A stretch of 64,000 bases of DNA from contig JAJHZJ010000061.1 of the NCBI GenBank assembly GCA_023548195.1, positions 8,349,378-8,413,377 on the forward strand, read 5' to 3'. A program made the position numbers and the translations under genes. Of this stretch, positions 35,043 to 46,769 are shown piece by piece. A model generated the notes under the pieces. That model was not told where the DNA came from and searched no databases. It saw only the letters and a list, made by a program, of their open reading frames with translations. The DNA is from Bettongia penicillata ogilbyi (taxonomy: Eukaryota > Chordata > Mammalia > Diprotodontia > Potoroidae). Each line of letters starts with the position of its first letter. Positions within the stretch are counted from its first letter, which is position 1.

Positions 35043-35095
35043 GGGGTATCCCAAAAGTCTTAGTGCAGTTTTAAACTAGATTTTGGGAACTCCTG
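35043..35095. mobile_element. Mariner-like terminal fragment / mini-MITE
   Basis: 'gtatcccaaaagtcttagtg' resembles the terminal repeat of mammalian mariner elements. It is followed within about 50 bp by a reversed partner, 'gattttgggaactcc', so the ends are nearly fused. Confidence 0.6.
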
Positions 35096-35830
35096 TATGT
35101 ATATATACATATACACATTTGCATATATGTACATGAGAACATGCATATGTATGAGTCTAAGGATGGGGTAGAAACTACCCTATTTGACTTAGGTGCTTTG
35201 ACTGGATACATTTGTTTTTATTGAATCAAGCAATCACAACTGAATGCAAATAGGTTTGGTGTACCTCCTTGAATCAATCAAAGCCACTGTCTGAGAGAAT
35301 GGGTCAGCCCTAAGCATTTTGCAGAAAAGGAAGGAACTCTCTCAGAGCGGGGCAAGAAGAGATTGAGTCTGGTCTAGAGACATGGAACAAAGGGAGGAAC
35401 AAGCTACGGTAGAGAAGGGAGATATCAAGTATAGTGTTTGACTGCATCCCCTCAGACAAGGATCCAGGAAGAGGGAAGCAGCAGAGAAAAGACCAGCTCT
35501 TTCCCCATCCTCCCCTCCTGATGCTCATCTATCCACAGACAGAAAAAAATATAACCTGCTATTTTGTTACCCAAATGTTTCCAATAAACTGAATTTTGCT
35601 TCAGCCAGAAAGAGGCCAGGGTTAACTAGAGATAGTTATAAATGTAAAATTAGGCAGAGAGCCCAACTTCTGTCTAAGTGTTAGGAATTTTTCCTAACTA
35701 AACACTCAGAGCAATTGTGATTGAACTCAGAACTATTCATCTAAAATAAACTCCCTAAAGCTCAAAAGAATGAAACCAATTAGATCTTAGGGAACATTAT
35801 GTAATTCTATAGACTTAAAATGAGCTAATG
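35096..35830. other. Unassigned
   Basis: TATATG-type simple sequence at 35095-35150. Nothing else is recognised. Confidence 0.4.
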
Positions 35831-35854
35831 ATTGTAACAAGGAATTACATATAA

Positions 35855-36000
35855 ATACATTTGTATGCAGTATGTATGTTTGTATGTGTATGTATGTATG
35901 TGTATTTATATATAGACATACACATATGCTTAAAACAGTGTTTGGCACATAGTAGGCACTTACATATACACACATACACACACACACACACACACACATA
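35855..36000. repeat. TG/CA and TATG microsatellites around a SINE tail scrap
   Basis: (TATG)n at 35868-35905, a MIR tail phrase 'acagtgtttggcacatagtaggca' at 35935, then (CA)n at 35966-35998. Confidence 0.8.
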
Positions 36001-36520
36001 ACAATTGGAAGATCAGGTAACCTTAGGTAAATTCTGAGAGAGAATGTTTAGCCCTCTAAAAAATGAGACATGGAGGAGGTGATGACTTTTCTTTTTTCTT
36101 TTATTTTTGGACTGGACCTGTGACTTCATTGGTTATTGGAAACTAAGTGAAATAACTCCTATTAATGCAGGTAAGCCGTTGTTCTGCAATTCTTTTAGTC
36201 TGAGAGCAGAGGGGTCAAACTCACAGCCCAATGCCACCTGTATACTCCTAGCTTAAAATATATGTAATTGGGAAATGTTAAGCAAAATAAATAAAAATAC
36301 AATATAACATAGATAATGCTGATTTGTGGTTTTCTAAGTCAGCATGTAGCCCAGGAATCCTCCTATTTGATACCACTGTTTTAGCACATTACCTGAGGCA
36401 CTTAGAATTTAAATCAGCCAATGTGTGTCAAAAGTAGCATATTAACAGGTAAGTGATTATTCTTGATTAAACAGGGAACAAGTACAGTTGAAAATGAAGT
36501 CTTTTTGAATTCTTTGATGT
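36001..36520. other. Unassigned
   Basis: Nothing recognised. Confidence 0.4.
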
Positions 36521-36524
36521 TTTC

Positions 36525-36725
36525 AAAAAAGTATTTGACTTGGAGCCTGGAGACTTAAAATGAAATCCCAGCTCTAATGCTTACTAGCTACATAAATAAA
36601 TAATCTATCTAGGTCCCAACTTCCTTAAATGTTGGAGAAGGGTGATAATACTTGCACCATGCACCTCACAAGGTTGTTGAAAAGAAAGTACTTTGTTTAC
36701 CTTATGTGCATATTATTATAACATT
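36525..36725 (+). repeat. MIR-type SINE
   Basis: 'gacttggagcctggagactta', 'cttactagctacataaata', 'gggtgataatacttgca', 'cacaaggttgttg'. Confidence 0.7.
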
Positions 36726-36809
36726 TGCTAGATCAGAGTGTGTAGCCTGCACTGCCCAACAGGCAATTCTGGCCTGAAAGGAAACTGGCTATTTTTCACT
36801 GTTATAATA

Positions 36810-37045
36810 GTAGCCAGAATTTCTATAGCACTTACTATGTGTGCCAAGCCCTATGGGAAATGTTTTACAAGTATTATCTCATTTGAGCCTCACAACAACC
36901 CTGTGAGGGAGGTTTTATTATTATCTCCTTTGTACAGTTGAGGAAATTGAGACGAATAGCATTTAAATGACTTGCCCAGGGTCACATAGCTAGTTAGTGT
37001 CTAAGGTCAGATTTGAATTCAGGATTTCCTGACTCTTGGCCCAAC
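36810..37045 (-). repeat. MIR-type SINE, nearly full length
   Basis: Plus strand: 'atagcacttactatgtgtgcc', 'tattatctcatttgagcctcacaacaaccc', 'cagttgaggaaattgag', 'gacttgcccagggtcacatagctag', 'gatttgaattcaggatttcctgactc'. Confidence 0.85.
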
Positions 37046-38630
37046 TCTTTATGAGGTAATACTATTTTTGATCTTCTCTTGTAATGTTTAGGACCGTTGG
37101 GTGATCTCTGCATATGCAAAGATGGCAAATAGAAGTCTTCCAAATTTAATATGACCTGTATAAATATCTGTCACACACTTCAGTTTGTGTAAGACCCCTG
37201 CTAGAAATGATTTCTGTACTACTCTAGCCTCTTTATTGTTGTAACTTTTACACATCTATCAGGGCTGGTAAATTGCCCCTAATCCCTGGTACCTCAGGTG
37301 TTAATGACGAAGATGATTCTTTTCTTGAGCATAGTTCATTTCCATAGGGATTTCCTAAATGTAAAACTGCTTTAGTTTCAAAATATGAATCTCTGATGGA
37401 ATTTCAAGTATTGTGGCTTACCATTGAGAGGAGAATATTTTAAGTAAGGAAGTCTTTTAGATTTTTCAAATCATGCTGTGTATCCCTTAAATCATAACAT
37501 CTAGGTAACTGCTTACTCAGCCTCTAAGATTAGCCCCATGAAATGATCATGTCAGATGATCACTATATTTATATTAGTACATTTGTAGATTTTGGTTACT
37601 ACTGTACAAAAACCGACAAGGAAGCACAGTTTATTTAAAGTTAATTTAAATTCAGGTCAGCAATGATTTTAGACATGTGACAACACTGTAACAGATAGAA
37701 TTACTGTACTATAAACGCAAATTAGCAAGTTCAGGTTTGGCCCCATCTTCTACCCTTACCCATCGTGTTTAATAGGTTGTTTTTTTTTCCACAACAAAAA
37801 TGTTTCAGAATGAAAACAAGTAAAGAATGAATTTTTTTTTTCATAATTGTCAAGTCATGTCACAGCACCTCACATTTAAAATGAACAGATTAAAAAAAAT
37901 CTTTTTTTCTTATTCTCAGTTAAATATTACTATAGTTCTAACTGCACATCCCCTCTGCTTTTTCCATCCTATTATTTTTACCTTCCACTCCCAAAAAAAC
38001 TGGATCTTTCATCATCACTTCCTCTACCCAGAGCAAAATTTATTTTAATACCTGTATCACTAGGTGCTTGTAAGGTAGTACCTTCCTTTCACTTCTCTAG
38101 GGAAAGAAGAACTCAGTGCAAGAGCAGTATCATGATAGCCCTCTAGCATTAAGGTAGAAGCCAACGCTATACCTTCCATAGTAGGCTTGCCGTATGTTAC
38201 TAAATCTGAAAATGAACAGTAATGTTTAGAATCAGAATCTAAATTGCATACGTCATCCTACATGGAGCTTTCAGCACAACCAACAGGCTTAAGAAATAGG
38301 CATTTGGCTAATCGCATGGATTAGCCAAGAAAACTACCGAAAAAGAAGAGAGAGGTGAGAATCTGGCTTTAACGAACAATGTGTCTGCTATGTTTGTGTT
38401 TCTGCCAATGGCACAATTTAAAATATAATAAAGGTTTCTGATAATGGATGGAATATTCTTAAGAAAGGATGGTAAAAATATACATTAGCCTGGAATCTTG
38501 CTAATCTCATCAAGAGAACTTGAAAAGAGAAGAGAAGGAAGAAAACTGTCCACAAAAAATCACAGAGAGAAGCAAGAGAAATGCTCATAATTCACAGGTC
38601 AGCGGAGGGAAAGAGATGCACAGCTTCAGC
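37046..38630. other. Unassigned, repeat-poor
   Basis: One of the longest stretches without recognisable repeats. It contains a perfect inverted repeat at 38304-38328 (10-bp arms, 5-base spacer) with GGATTA/TAATC homeodomain-like half-sites. No coding frame is recognised. Confidence 0.45.
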
Positions 38631-38634
38631 TGTC

Positions 38635-39133
38635 TAGGGGGTGTACGGGGTGTTCAGGGAGGACTGGCGCCTCTGGTGTGAGGCTTGCTGAGCTCTCTTC
38701 AGGACTGCTTATCCGCCTTTGGTGTCCACCAGTTACTTAAATCTCACCAGCAGCTCCAAAAAGCTGCAGCATGCATAGCAGCCACAAACTGTCTTGGCAA
38801 AGTGGCCAAACCAGGTTGAGGGTAACTGAGACAGGCCTCAAACCACTAGGTGAATTAGGAAAATGGCTTCCCCAAACACCCCTGGGTGGAATGGGTAAAT
38901 GAGAACAGTTTGTTTCAACAGCCACGAAGGCGGGTGGAGCAGGGGCCGTGAAGCACTTAGAACTTGGTCAGAGGTCAAAGATGCCAAAATCATCCACTTC
39001 ATTCCAGGCCATCAACAATCATCCTGACCTTTGTCTTGTTGAACTTTGATAATTCTGAAAGAGGGAGTAAGACTGACAGCTCTTTGCATCTCTGCCTCAC
39101 TTAAATGCAATTCACTTGAAAATCAAGATATCA
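38635..39133 (+). repeat. RTE-tailed marsupial SINE, left part (split by L1)
   Basis: Marsupial SINE sequence: 'ggcgggtggagcaggggc', 'acttggtcagaggtcaaag', 'catcctgacctttgtcttg', 'cctcacttaaatgcaattcac'. It is interrupted at 39134 and resumes at 39793. Confidence 0.75.
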
Positions 39134-39792
39134 GACAAAACAGGAAAATGATACATGTTGAAGAAGATATGGAAGAGTTGGAACACTAATTCATTGCTGG
39201 TGGAGCTGTAAGCTGATCCAATCATTCTGGAGAGCAATTTGGAACTATGCCCAAAGGGCTATTAAAATGTTCATACCCTTTGACCCAGCAATATCACTTC
39301 TAGGACTCTATCCCAAAGAGATCATAAAAATGGAAAAGGGTCCCACATGTACAAAAATATTTATAGCAGCTCTCTTTGTGGTGGCCAAAAACTGGGAATC
39401 AAGGGGATGCCTATCAATTGGGGAATGACTGAGCAAGGTGTGGTATATGAATGTAACAGAATACTATTGTACTATAAAAAATGATGAATAGGAGGACTTC
39501 AGGAAAAACCTGGAAGGATTTATATGAATTGTTGCTGAGTGAAATGAGCAGAACCAGGAGAACATTATACACAATAAGAGCCACAATATGCAAGGACTGT
39601 TTCTGATAAACAGCCCTTCACAGAAGTGCAAGGACCTAAAACATTTCCAAAGGACTCAATGCAAAATACCATCCATATTCAGAGAAAACTATAGAATCAG
39701 AATACAGAATGAAGCAGACTGTTTTCTATTTTGGTTTGGTTTGGTTTGGAAATGATTGTTGAAAACTGAAAACAAATTAATTATAAAAAAAT
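39134..39792 (+). mobile_element. 5'-truncated L1 insertion
   Basis: A 659-bp L1 3' end: 'gagagcaatttggaactatgcc', 'tttgacccagcaatatcac', 'aaaaatatttatagcagctc', 'tatcaattggggaatgact', ending in an A-rich tail. A 15-bp target duplication with one mismatch (aaaatcaagatatca 39119-39133; aaaatcaagacatca 39793-39807) brackets it. Confidence 0.9.
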
Positions 39793-39860
39793 AAAATCAA
39801 GACATCATCCCATGATGTCATTGGTCCTCTTTGAAACAAAGGAAGAACATACAAATGCAT
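39793..39860 (+). repeat. RTE-tailed marsupial SINE, right part
   Basis: 'catcatcccatgatgtcattgg', 'tcctctttgaaacaaagg', the terminal part of the SINE split by the L1. Confidence 0.8.
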
Positions 39861-40124
39861 AAAATAGGGATAATAAGCAAAATGAACAAAAGTTCCTGTT
39901 AGGTTGCGAATTTGAGTTTATGAATACTACTGAGAATTGGTGGGATGTTACTCATTACTAGAATATAATTCTCAAATTAGGGTATACCTTATTCAAAAAG
40001 AATAGAAAAGATAAAAGACATGGTAGGTCACTTTATATATTAAGATTTATCCTTGATTAGCAGGAATAAATAAGGAGATATTAAGACAGAATCTAGTTGC
40101 CCTCTATCTAGTAATCACCATAAC

Positions 40125-40368
40125 TGACATTTATCTATCTTTTTAGGATTTTCACAAAATGTCCAGGTCAAGAAAGTGCATTATCTAGTCCAAGCTTTAT
40201 AACAACCTTGTGAAATATTAACGGCATTATCTTCCTCACTTTACCAATGAGAAAACTATGGCTAAGTGAGGTTCAGTAACCTGTCCATGGTCATACAGCT
40301 AGGAAGTAAAAGAGGTGATTTTTATCCAGATCTCTTCACCTACTAGTCTAGCAATCTTGCTGTTACGT
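40125..40368 (-). repeat. MIR-type SINE
   Basis: Plus strand: 'actgacatttatctatct', 'caagctttataacaaccttgtg', 'ctttaccaatgagaaaact', 'aacctgtccatggtcatacagctagg'. Confidence 0.7.
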
Positions 40369-40369
40369 C

Positions 40370-40500
40370 AAATTATCTTTGTGGGTTTTTTGTTTGTTTT
40401 GTTTTGGTGGGGAGGCAGTCAGGCTTAAGTGACTTGCCCAGGATCACACAGCTAGTAAGTGTCTGAGGTCAGATTTTTCAGGCCCTCCTGAGTCTTCATC
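40370..40500 (-). repeat. tRNA-type SINE fragment
   Basis: A T/G-rich reversed tail (gttttttgtttgttttg) followed by 'aagtgacttgcccaggatcacacagctag' and 'tgtctgaggtcagattt'. Confidence 0.75.
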
Positions 40501-41094
40501 TAAGTCACCAGGTCCAGAAGAATCATATCTTAGGATATAAAAGAACTGGCACATGTGATTACTTAGACATTGTTGGTGGTTTTTAAAAGATCTTAGAAAA
40601 CAGAAGTGCTCCAAGGTGGAAAAAGGCAAGTAGCCCAGTTTTCAAAAGAGAGTGGTTAGAGACTGCACACTGTAGGGCAACTTGACTTTTATTCCTGGGT
40701 AAATTCTAAAATATATTATTAAAAGTGTAACAATAAGAACCACCGATGGACTGTCAGAATATGGTGAGCTTGCCCTCTTCAGTTTCAGAAAAGGGCCCTT
40801 CTCAACTCTGAACCTGTGTACATATAAATGGGGTTTGGTCCTAGAAAAGTCTGGCCTCTAAACAAAGGGACCAAGCTCTATTTATCTCATTGTTTCTGCC
40901 TCTCTATACACCCACCTTCCCCCCCCCACCCCCGCCCGCTCCCCATGTAGTGAGTCTCCCCTTGTGACAAAGATTTCTAAAAGTTTTTAAAAGCAACAAA
41001 ACATGTATAAGAGTATTTGCATTATTCCATACCTGTAGTATGCCATTTTTATGTAGTAAATGAAGGAAAGTTCCATGATAGTCTTGCATATCTA
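40501..41094. other. Unassigned
   Basis: Contains a C-run at 40919-40945. Nothing else is recognised. Confidence 0.4.
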
Positions 41095-41330
41095 AAAGTC
41101 ATTTTAACTGCATTGATTTTGTTTCTGCAAAAACTTTTAAGTTTTACTTAATAAAATTAATGCATTTTAAGTCTGGATTGTTACTTTCAAATTCCCTCTT
41201 TGGTTGTGAATTCTTTCTCAATTCTTAACTGCAAAAGGTATTTTGTTCTCTGTTCCTAAAATTTATTTGTGATTTGACTTTTGATTTTTAAGGCATGTAT
41301 CTATTTGGTACTTCAGCACTCTGTTTTCTA
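41095..41330 (-). mobile_element. L1 ORF2 fragment
   Basis: Plus strand 'attgattttgtttctgcaaaaacttttaa', 'tttggttgtgaattctttc', 'ttaaggcatgtatctatttgg' parallels the reversed ORF2 at 31180-31390. Confidence 0.65.
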
Positions 41331-41855
41331 CTACACCTGTCTATCTTCCTCCTTGTTCCACTCCTAAGCTTCTTCCTGTTCATTTTTCTGTAACATTTGA
41401 CAAAATCTGAGAGTGGTACAATGAGGTCCTCAACTATTATAGTTTAGTATCTTTTGTTCCTTGTAAATTGATTAACTTTTAAGAATGTGAATGCCATACT
41501 TTCCCTACCTTTCCTCTTTCAGTCATGCATATTTTTATTATTGTCTTGTCAAGATCATAATTGGTACCACTTTATTTTTTTGAGTTCATCTGAAACATCA
41601 TAAATTCTTCTCCAACCCCTTCTTGTGAATCTATTTCAACCAATTATGCAACCAGCACTTACTGATCACTTGCTGTATGGCAAGCACCATGTTCAGCTCA
41701 AACATGAGAGTTTAGGAGTAGTTATGAGTTATGATGGCTGTTCCAGATATTTGAAGGTCTACCTTTTAAAAGGATTTCTTCCATTTTGCCCTAGACGGAA
41801 GAAGGAACAATGAATGGGTGTTGCAAAAAGGCAAAAAACCCTCAAAAATAGAGCT
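41331..41855. other. Unassigned
   Basis: Nothing recognised; contains a reversed L1-like scrap at 41380-41440. Confidence 0.35.
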
Positions 41856-41859
41856 GTCC

Positions 41860-42060
41860 AGAAACATACCTGAAACATACTACCTTTGGAAGTAGTAGAT
41901 TCCCCATCACAGCTCTTCAGGGACAAGTTGAATGGACATTTCTCAGTTATGTGTTATTAGAAATTACTGTTAAGGTATGTGTTAGACTATATGGCCACTG
42001 AAATCCCTTACAGCTCAGAAAGTCCATGTGTCTCAAATCTGTGACTATGTAATAGGTGTC
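41860..42060 (+). repeat. L3/CR1 LINE 3' end
   Basis: 'tttggaagtagtagattcccc', 'cttcagggacaagttgaatgg', 'agactatatggccactgaaatccc', terminal 'tctgtgactatg', which echoes the CR1 octamer end. Confidence 0.65.
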
Positions 42061-42204
42061 TAGGGTAGCTTATCCCCTTCTAAATTCTTTGGAATTTTTA
42101 CAATTTTTTTTAATCAAATATGAGATAGGATAATGTGTTTTTATAACTGCTTTTTGAACAACTTTTAGCCTTTCTCTACTTGTTTATGCTTTTTCAGATA
42201 TAGG

Positions 42205-42435
42205 TAGGTGGAGCACCTGGAGTCAGGAAAACCTAAATTCAAATCTGTAGATAATTACTAGCTATATGACCCTGGGCAATTCACTTAAGACTCAGTTTCC
42301 TCAAATGTAAAATGAGGATAATAGCACTAACTTCCCAAGGCTATTGTGAGGTTCAAATAAGATAATACTTGTACTTAATATGATGCCTGGCACACAATAG
42401 CAGCTTAATAAATGCTTGTTTCCTTCTCTTATAAT
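42205..42435 (+). repeat. MIR-type SINE
   Basis: 'gagcacctggagtcaggaaaacc', 'atgaccctgggcaattcac', 'aaaatgaggataatagcac', 'gatgcctggcacacaatagcagcttaataaatgc'. Confidence 0.85.
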
Positions 42436-43029
42436 ACTGCCATACACAAGTATTCACCTAAATATAGTTGAAGATGGCAATGTATTTTGAAGTGTAAAAA
42501 CAAGCACCTTTGATTATCTCTATACTGTGATCATGTTTTTTGACTGTTTCTGGGTCTTTTCGTGTGCCTAAATATTAAAGAATTTGCCTTTCTAAAGGTT
42601 TATCTACTGTTAGCTCTACATGTTGTTAGTGTAGCTTCTGTAATGGGATGTCATTGAAGATCAGCCTCATAAAATATGTACTGTAATTTAGAACTGGAAA
42701 TAATATTATCATTCTCTCTGATAATTTCTAATAATTGTATCACATTAGGGATAATTTCTATTTTTGTGCTCATAAGAGAATTGCTATAATTGGCCTAGGT
42801 AGGAGATGTTCTTTCTTTATAATAACATCTCCAGCACTTTCACATACGTTACCTAATCTGATACATCAAACCAATGAGGTAGGGGAGACTGATAAATTTG
42901 TAAGCAGTCTGCATTGTAAAGGGGAAAAAAAGCAGGTTTGGAAAATATGAAATGTTTCTGTCTGTTGGAAAGTAGTAAATATATACTATATATAGTATAG
43001 AAGACTTGCCTGATTGCTAAGCTATACTT
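42436..43029. other. Unassigned; possible MIR3-like scrap
   Basis: 42815-42960 resembles a reversed MIR-family fragment (acatctccagcactttcac). Nothing else is seen. Confidence 0.4.
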
Positions 43030-43820
43030 TTCACTCATCTCATTGCTCTCCCTCTTTACAAAATTCCCACAGCATTTAGAGTCCTCAACCCTTGTTAATC
43101 TGGCTTCCAGACTCATGACTCAGTTTAAATTGCTCTCTCCAGTTACCAGTGATCTCTTAATTAGAAATCTGTTGGGCTTTTCTTCATCGTGATCCTTCTC
43201 AACCTGTGTACTGCATTTGACACAGTTGACAACCCTCTCCACTTGGACAGTCTCTCCCTGATTTTCATAACATTATTCTCTTTCCTTATCATCTCCCTGT
43301 CTGACTGCTCTTTCTTAGTGCTATTCTGCCGGCTTATCATTTATTTCAGCTACCCTAGCTGTGCGTGTTCCTCTCTCCTTCTCTTCCTCCTTCCCTCTCT
43401 TGGTAACTTCATCAGCTCCCATAAATTTAATTATCATCTCTGTGCCAATGACTCTCAGAAAGAAATATCCAGTCCTAGTCTCTTCCTTGAACTTCTATTC
43501 TTCATCACCAGCTGCCTGTTGGACATTTCAAAAGTGTTTTCTCAAAGACCTCTTAAACTTAACACGGCTAAATGTGAACTCATTATCTGTCCTCCCTCTT
43601 CCAAAATCTTCCATTTTTGTCAAAGGCACCACCATCCTTCTAGTCTCCCAAGTTCATGTCCTCAACCCCTCATCCTCCCCACTCTACATTCCAATTGGGT
43701 ACCAAATCTTGCTATCTTTACCTTCATATCTCTTGTACTGGACTTCTCACTACTCATACAAGTACCACTTTAGTTAAGGCCCTCATCACCTTTCCCCTAA
43801 ATTATTTCCCCTAAATTCCC
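43030..43820 (+). mobile_element. L2 LINE reverse-transcriptase relic
   Basis: The frame at 43189-43773 retains NLCTAFDTVDNPLHLDSL, the L2/CR1-type finger motif (usually LSAAFDTVDH). Downstream is LCANDSQ at the position of the catalytic YADD box, so the catalytic Asp pair is lost (one Asp remains). There are several stops and frame changes. It is an inactive fossil. Confidence 0.8.
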
Positions 43821-43845
43821 CCACTGTTATTTGTTTGTTTGTTTG

Positions 43846-44157
43846 GGAGGTTGGGTTTCCCTATCCTCCCAGGGCTGGAAATGTAGCAGTCATTCACATT
43901 CCTAGAGCAGATCATTATAGAAGCTTTAACCTGCTTGATTTTTCTGACTTGAGATAGTTCTCCCAGTAGGGAGAATGATGACCTTTTTTCAACAGTATAG
44001 TGGTCTTTTGTTCTCTAGGGGCTTATCATGTTAGTGTCAGTCTTACTGCAGACACTCAATCAGCTTTAGCCTTACTGAAGGTCAGAACTCCAAAACTCCA
44101 CCATTCCCAGGCTTCCCTAGTAGCACAAATTGTAAGTATTTCCCACTGCTTCCTGAC
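43846..44157 (-). pseudogene. 7SL (SRP) RNA retropseudogene, nearly full length
   Basis: The reverse complement follows mammalian 7SL RNA, as I remember it, along roughly 300 nt. Landmarks on the plus strand: 'ccagggctggaaatgtagca' (the 3' domain that reads actgcactccagcctggg), 'gaagctttaacctgcttg' , 'agtggtcttttgttctc', 'ggtcagaactcc' and 'aggcttccctagtagc'. A GTTT repeat (reversed A-rich tail) sits at 43828-43845. Divergence is high, so it is not a functional SRP RNA gene. Marsupials have no Alu, so it would be a direct 7SL retrocopy. Confidence 0.8.
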
Positions 44158-44164
44158 ATATAAG

Positions 44165-44352
44165 TGGTGTGTGTATGGAGTATGGAGCCTGGAGCAAGGA
44201 ACACCTGAGTTCAATCCAGTCTCAGACACTTCTAGCTTTGTGACCCTGAGCAGCTCATTTAACCTTGTTTGCCTTAATTTCTTCATCTGTAAAATGAGCT
44301 GGAAAAGGAAATGGCAAGGCACTCCAATATTTTTGCTAAGAAAATCCCAAAA
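44165..44352 (+). repeat. MAR1-type SINE
   Basis: 'cctggagcaaggaacacctgagttc', 'tttgtgaccctgagcag', 'taaaatgagctggaaaagg', 'gcaaggcactccaatattttt'. Confidence 0.85.
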
Positions 44353-44925
44353 ATAACTATGCCAAAAGGACAACCATACATGCATATCCTTTGATTCAAC
44401 AGTACCACTACTAGGTCTATGTCCCAAAGAGATCATAAAAAAGAGAAAAAGACCTACATATACAAAAATATTTATAGCAGCTCTTTTTGTGGTGGCAAAA
44501 TGGAAACTGAGGGCATGCACATCCATTGGAGAATAACTGAACAAGCTGTGGTGTATGAATATAATGGAATACTGTTATGCAATAAGAAATGATGAGCAGG
44601 CAGATTTCAGAAAAATCTAGAAAGACTTACATGAACTGATGCAAAGTGAAACGAGCAGAACCAGAAGAACGTTATACGTAGTAACAGCAACATTGTGTGA
44701 TGATCAACAATGAATGACTTAGCTGTTCTTGGGAATACAATGAACTAAGACAATTCCAAAGGACTCATAATGGAATGTGAATGCTATTCACATCCAGAGA
44801 AAGAACTTATGGACTCTGAATGCAGATCAAAACATACCATTTTCACTTTCTTTATTTTTTCATGACTTTTCCTTTTTTGGTCTGTTTCTTCTTTCACAAC
44901 TATGACTAATACAGAAATATGTTGA
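44353..44925 (+). mobile_element. L1 3' end
   Basis: 'caacagtaccactac', 'aaaaatatttatagcagctc', 'ggagaataactgaacaagctg', 'atgaactgatgcaaagtgaaac', ending in T-rich 3' UTR. Confidence 0.85.
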
Positions 44926-45499
44926 TTGATTGATATTAGCCTACTTTTCACTATTCAATACTTAGTCTATATCTGTTTCACACATGGGACCCCTAATATC
45001 TACCTCGAGATCTAGGCATATTTTGGGTCAATCACTATTCAAAAACTATAGCTCACATACCTCCCAATCAACCAGAGAACACATGTAGGCATGAACTGTT
45101 GCTGTTTTTGGTTTTTTGCCTTCATATCCCTGGTGTTTATCACATTGTTTTGCACAGAGTAAGCATTAATATGTTTACTGAATTGTTGAATTACTTCACA
45201 GCAAAAGACATTTAATTAAATGGCATGGCAAAATAAATAATATGGACAATCCCCCATATCACAATTTCTATACCACCAGTGGACAAGAGAATATTCATGG
45301 CTAGAAAGAGGGTACATGCACTGAGAACATGAGTAGCCAAGGTACTCACATAGTAGAGAGATCATGAATAGGGATCATGCATTGCCAGGGTGGCAATACA
45401 TGCTCCTAGGGCTTAATCCAGGTTGGAAACTCTTTTTGTCTCTAAAACAACTGCATGATGCTTTCTCTGCTGTACTTCAAGGTGTTTGGGTCCTCTTCT
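44926..45499. other. Unassigned
   Basis: 45110-45200 has an L2-3'-like phrase (tgcacagagtaagcattaatatg). Otherwise nothing is recognised. Confidence 0.4.
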
Positions 45500-46525
45500 T
45501 TGTCAGTAGGTCAGTCAACAAGCAGTTCAGAGCCTACTGTGTGCCAGGAACTGTATTAAATCCTGGGAATGCAAAGAAAAGCAAAAGACAGTTCCAAATC
45601 TAAAAGGGCTTATGGGAAAGGCAACATGGAAGTAACTATATACTACATGTATTCAACTATGAATGTGAAAATTGAAGATCTTCAACAAAGGCATTAGCAG
45701 GGATCAGAAATTAGCCGAGACTTCAGGGAAGTCAGGGAGGCCATGAGACAGAGATGAGGAGGGACAGAATATTCTAGGTCTAGGAGACAGTCAATGAAAA
45801 TGCACAGAGTGGATCTGGAATGTGAAGTACAAGAAGAGTAAGGTCAGTGTCCCTGGATCTCAGAGTATGTTGGTTAGGACAGGAAAGGGGAAGAGTAAAG
45901 TGCAACAAGGTTGGAAAAACAGGAGGCAGCCAGGTTATAAAGGATTTTGGATGAGAAGTAAAGAATTTTATGTTGGATCATGGAGGTGATCAGGAGCCAC
46001 TGTAGTTTATTGAAAAAGGAGTGACATGACCATAAATGAGGTTTAGGATTGTCAATTTGACAGCTCAGTGGAGGACAGACTAGAGTATGGAGAGACTCAA
46101 GGCAGGGAAACTAAAGACTACAGCAAACCAGGCATAACTTAATAAGATTTTATGCTAAGCTGCTATCAGCATCAGAGGGAGCATACTTGAAAGATGTTAC
46201 AAAGTCAGAACCAACGTGATGACAACAGATGGGATATGAGAGAGAATGAGGAGTCAAGGAGGACATCCAGATTGTAAGCCTATATGACTGGGAAGGTGGT
46301 GGTACCCTTGAGAGTAATAGGGAAGTTAGAAAGATGGGAAGGTTTGGGAGAGGGAGGAAGAGATAAAGTTCTATTTTGGACATGTAATGTTTAAGATGTC
46401 CACCAGACAGTTCAACATATCCAGTAAGTAGCTACAGATGCAAAACTACAGATCAGGAAAGAGATTAGAGCTGGATAAGTAAGTGAGAACTGGAGATTAT
46501 CGGCACAGAGATGAGAATTGAATTC
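45500..46525. repeat. Ancient mammal-wide interspersed repeat (1 kb)
   Basis: 'gagcctactgtgtgccaggaac', then 'attataaaggattttgg', 'ggagccactgtagtttattg', 'gagtgacatgacc', 'gaggagtcaaggaggacat', 'ttttggacatgtaatg'. Purine-rich, no open frame. Parts match 30095-30790. Confidence 0.6.
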
Positions 46526-46769
46526 TTATGATCTATTTGCTGTGCTATACTGCATGATTTTAAGTGACATCTGTATTCAGAGCATTTATCCCCTCCAAAG
46601 TTACTGCCATCATCACTTTGTTCCGCAGCATGTAGTCACCATTAGCCTTTTGGCCTTAAAAATTTAAAAAAAAAGATTATTGTAGTTTTCCTGTCTTAAT
46701 GTAAAGAAAATTCCAAATTAGGAATAGTAGGAGCCTTCTAAAACTAGGCAATATTTAATTCATTTTCCA
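46526..46769. other. Unassigned
   Basis: Nothing recognised. Confidence 0.35.

Noticed and set aside
43361..43777. Second long plus-strand frame in the L2 reverse-transcriptase relic
   Set aside because: Pieces of L2 ORF2 in a shifted frame; part of a fossil, not a separate gene.
44056..44544. 162-codon minus-strand frame
   Set aside because: Runs across the 7SL pseudogene, a MAR1 SINE and an L1 3' end on the wrong strand; a chance frame over repeats.
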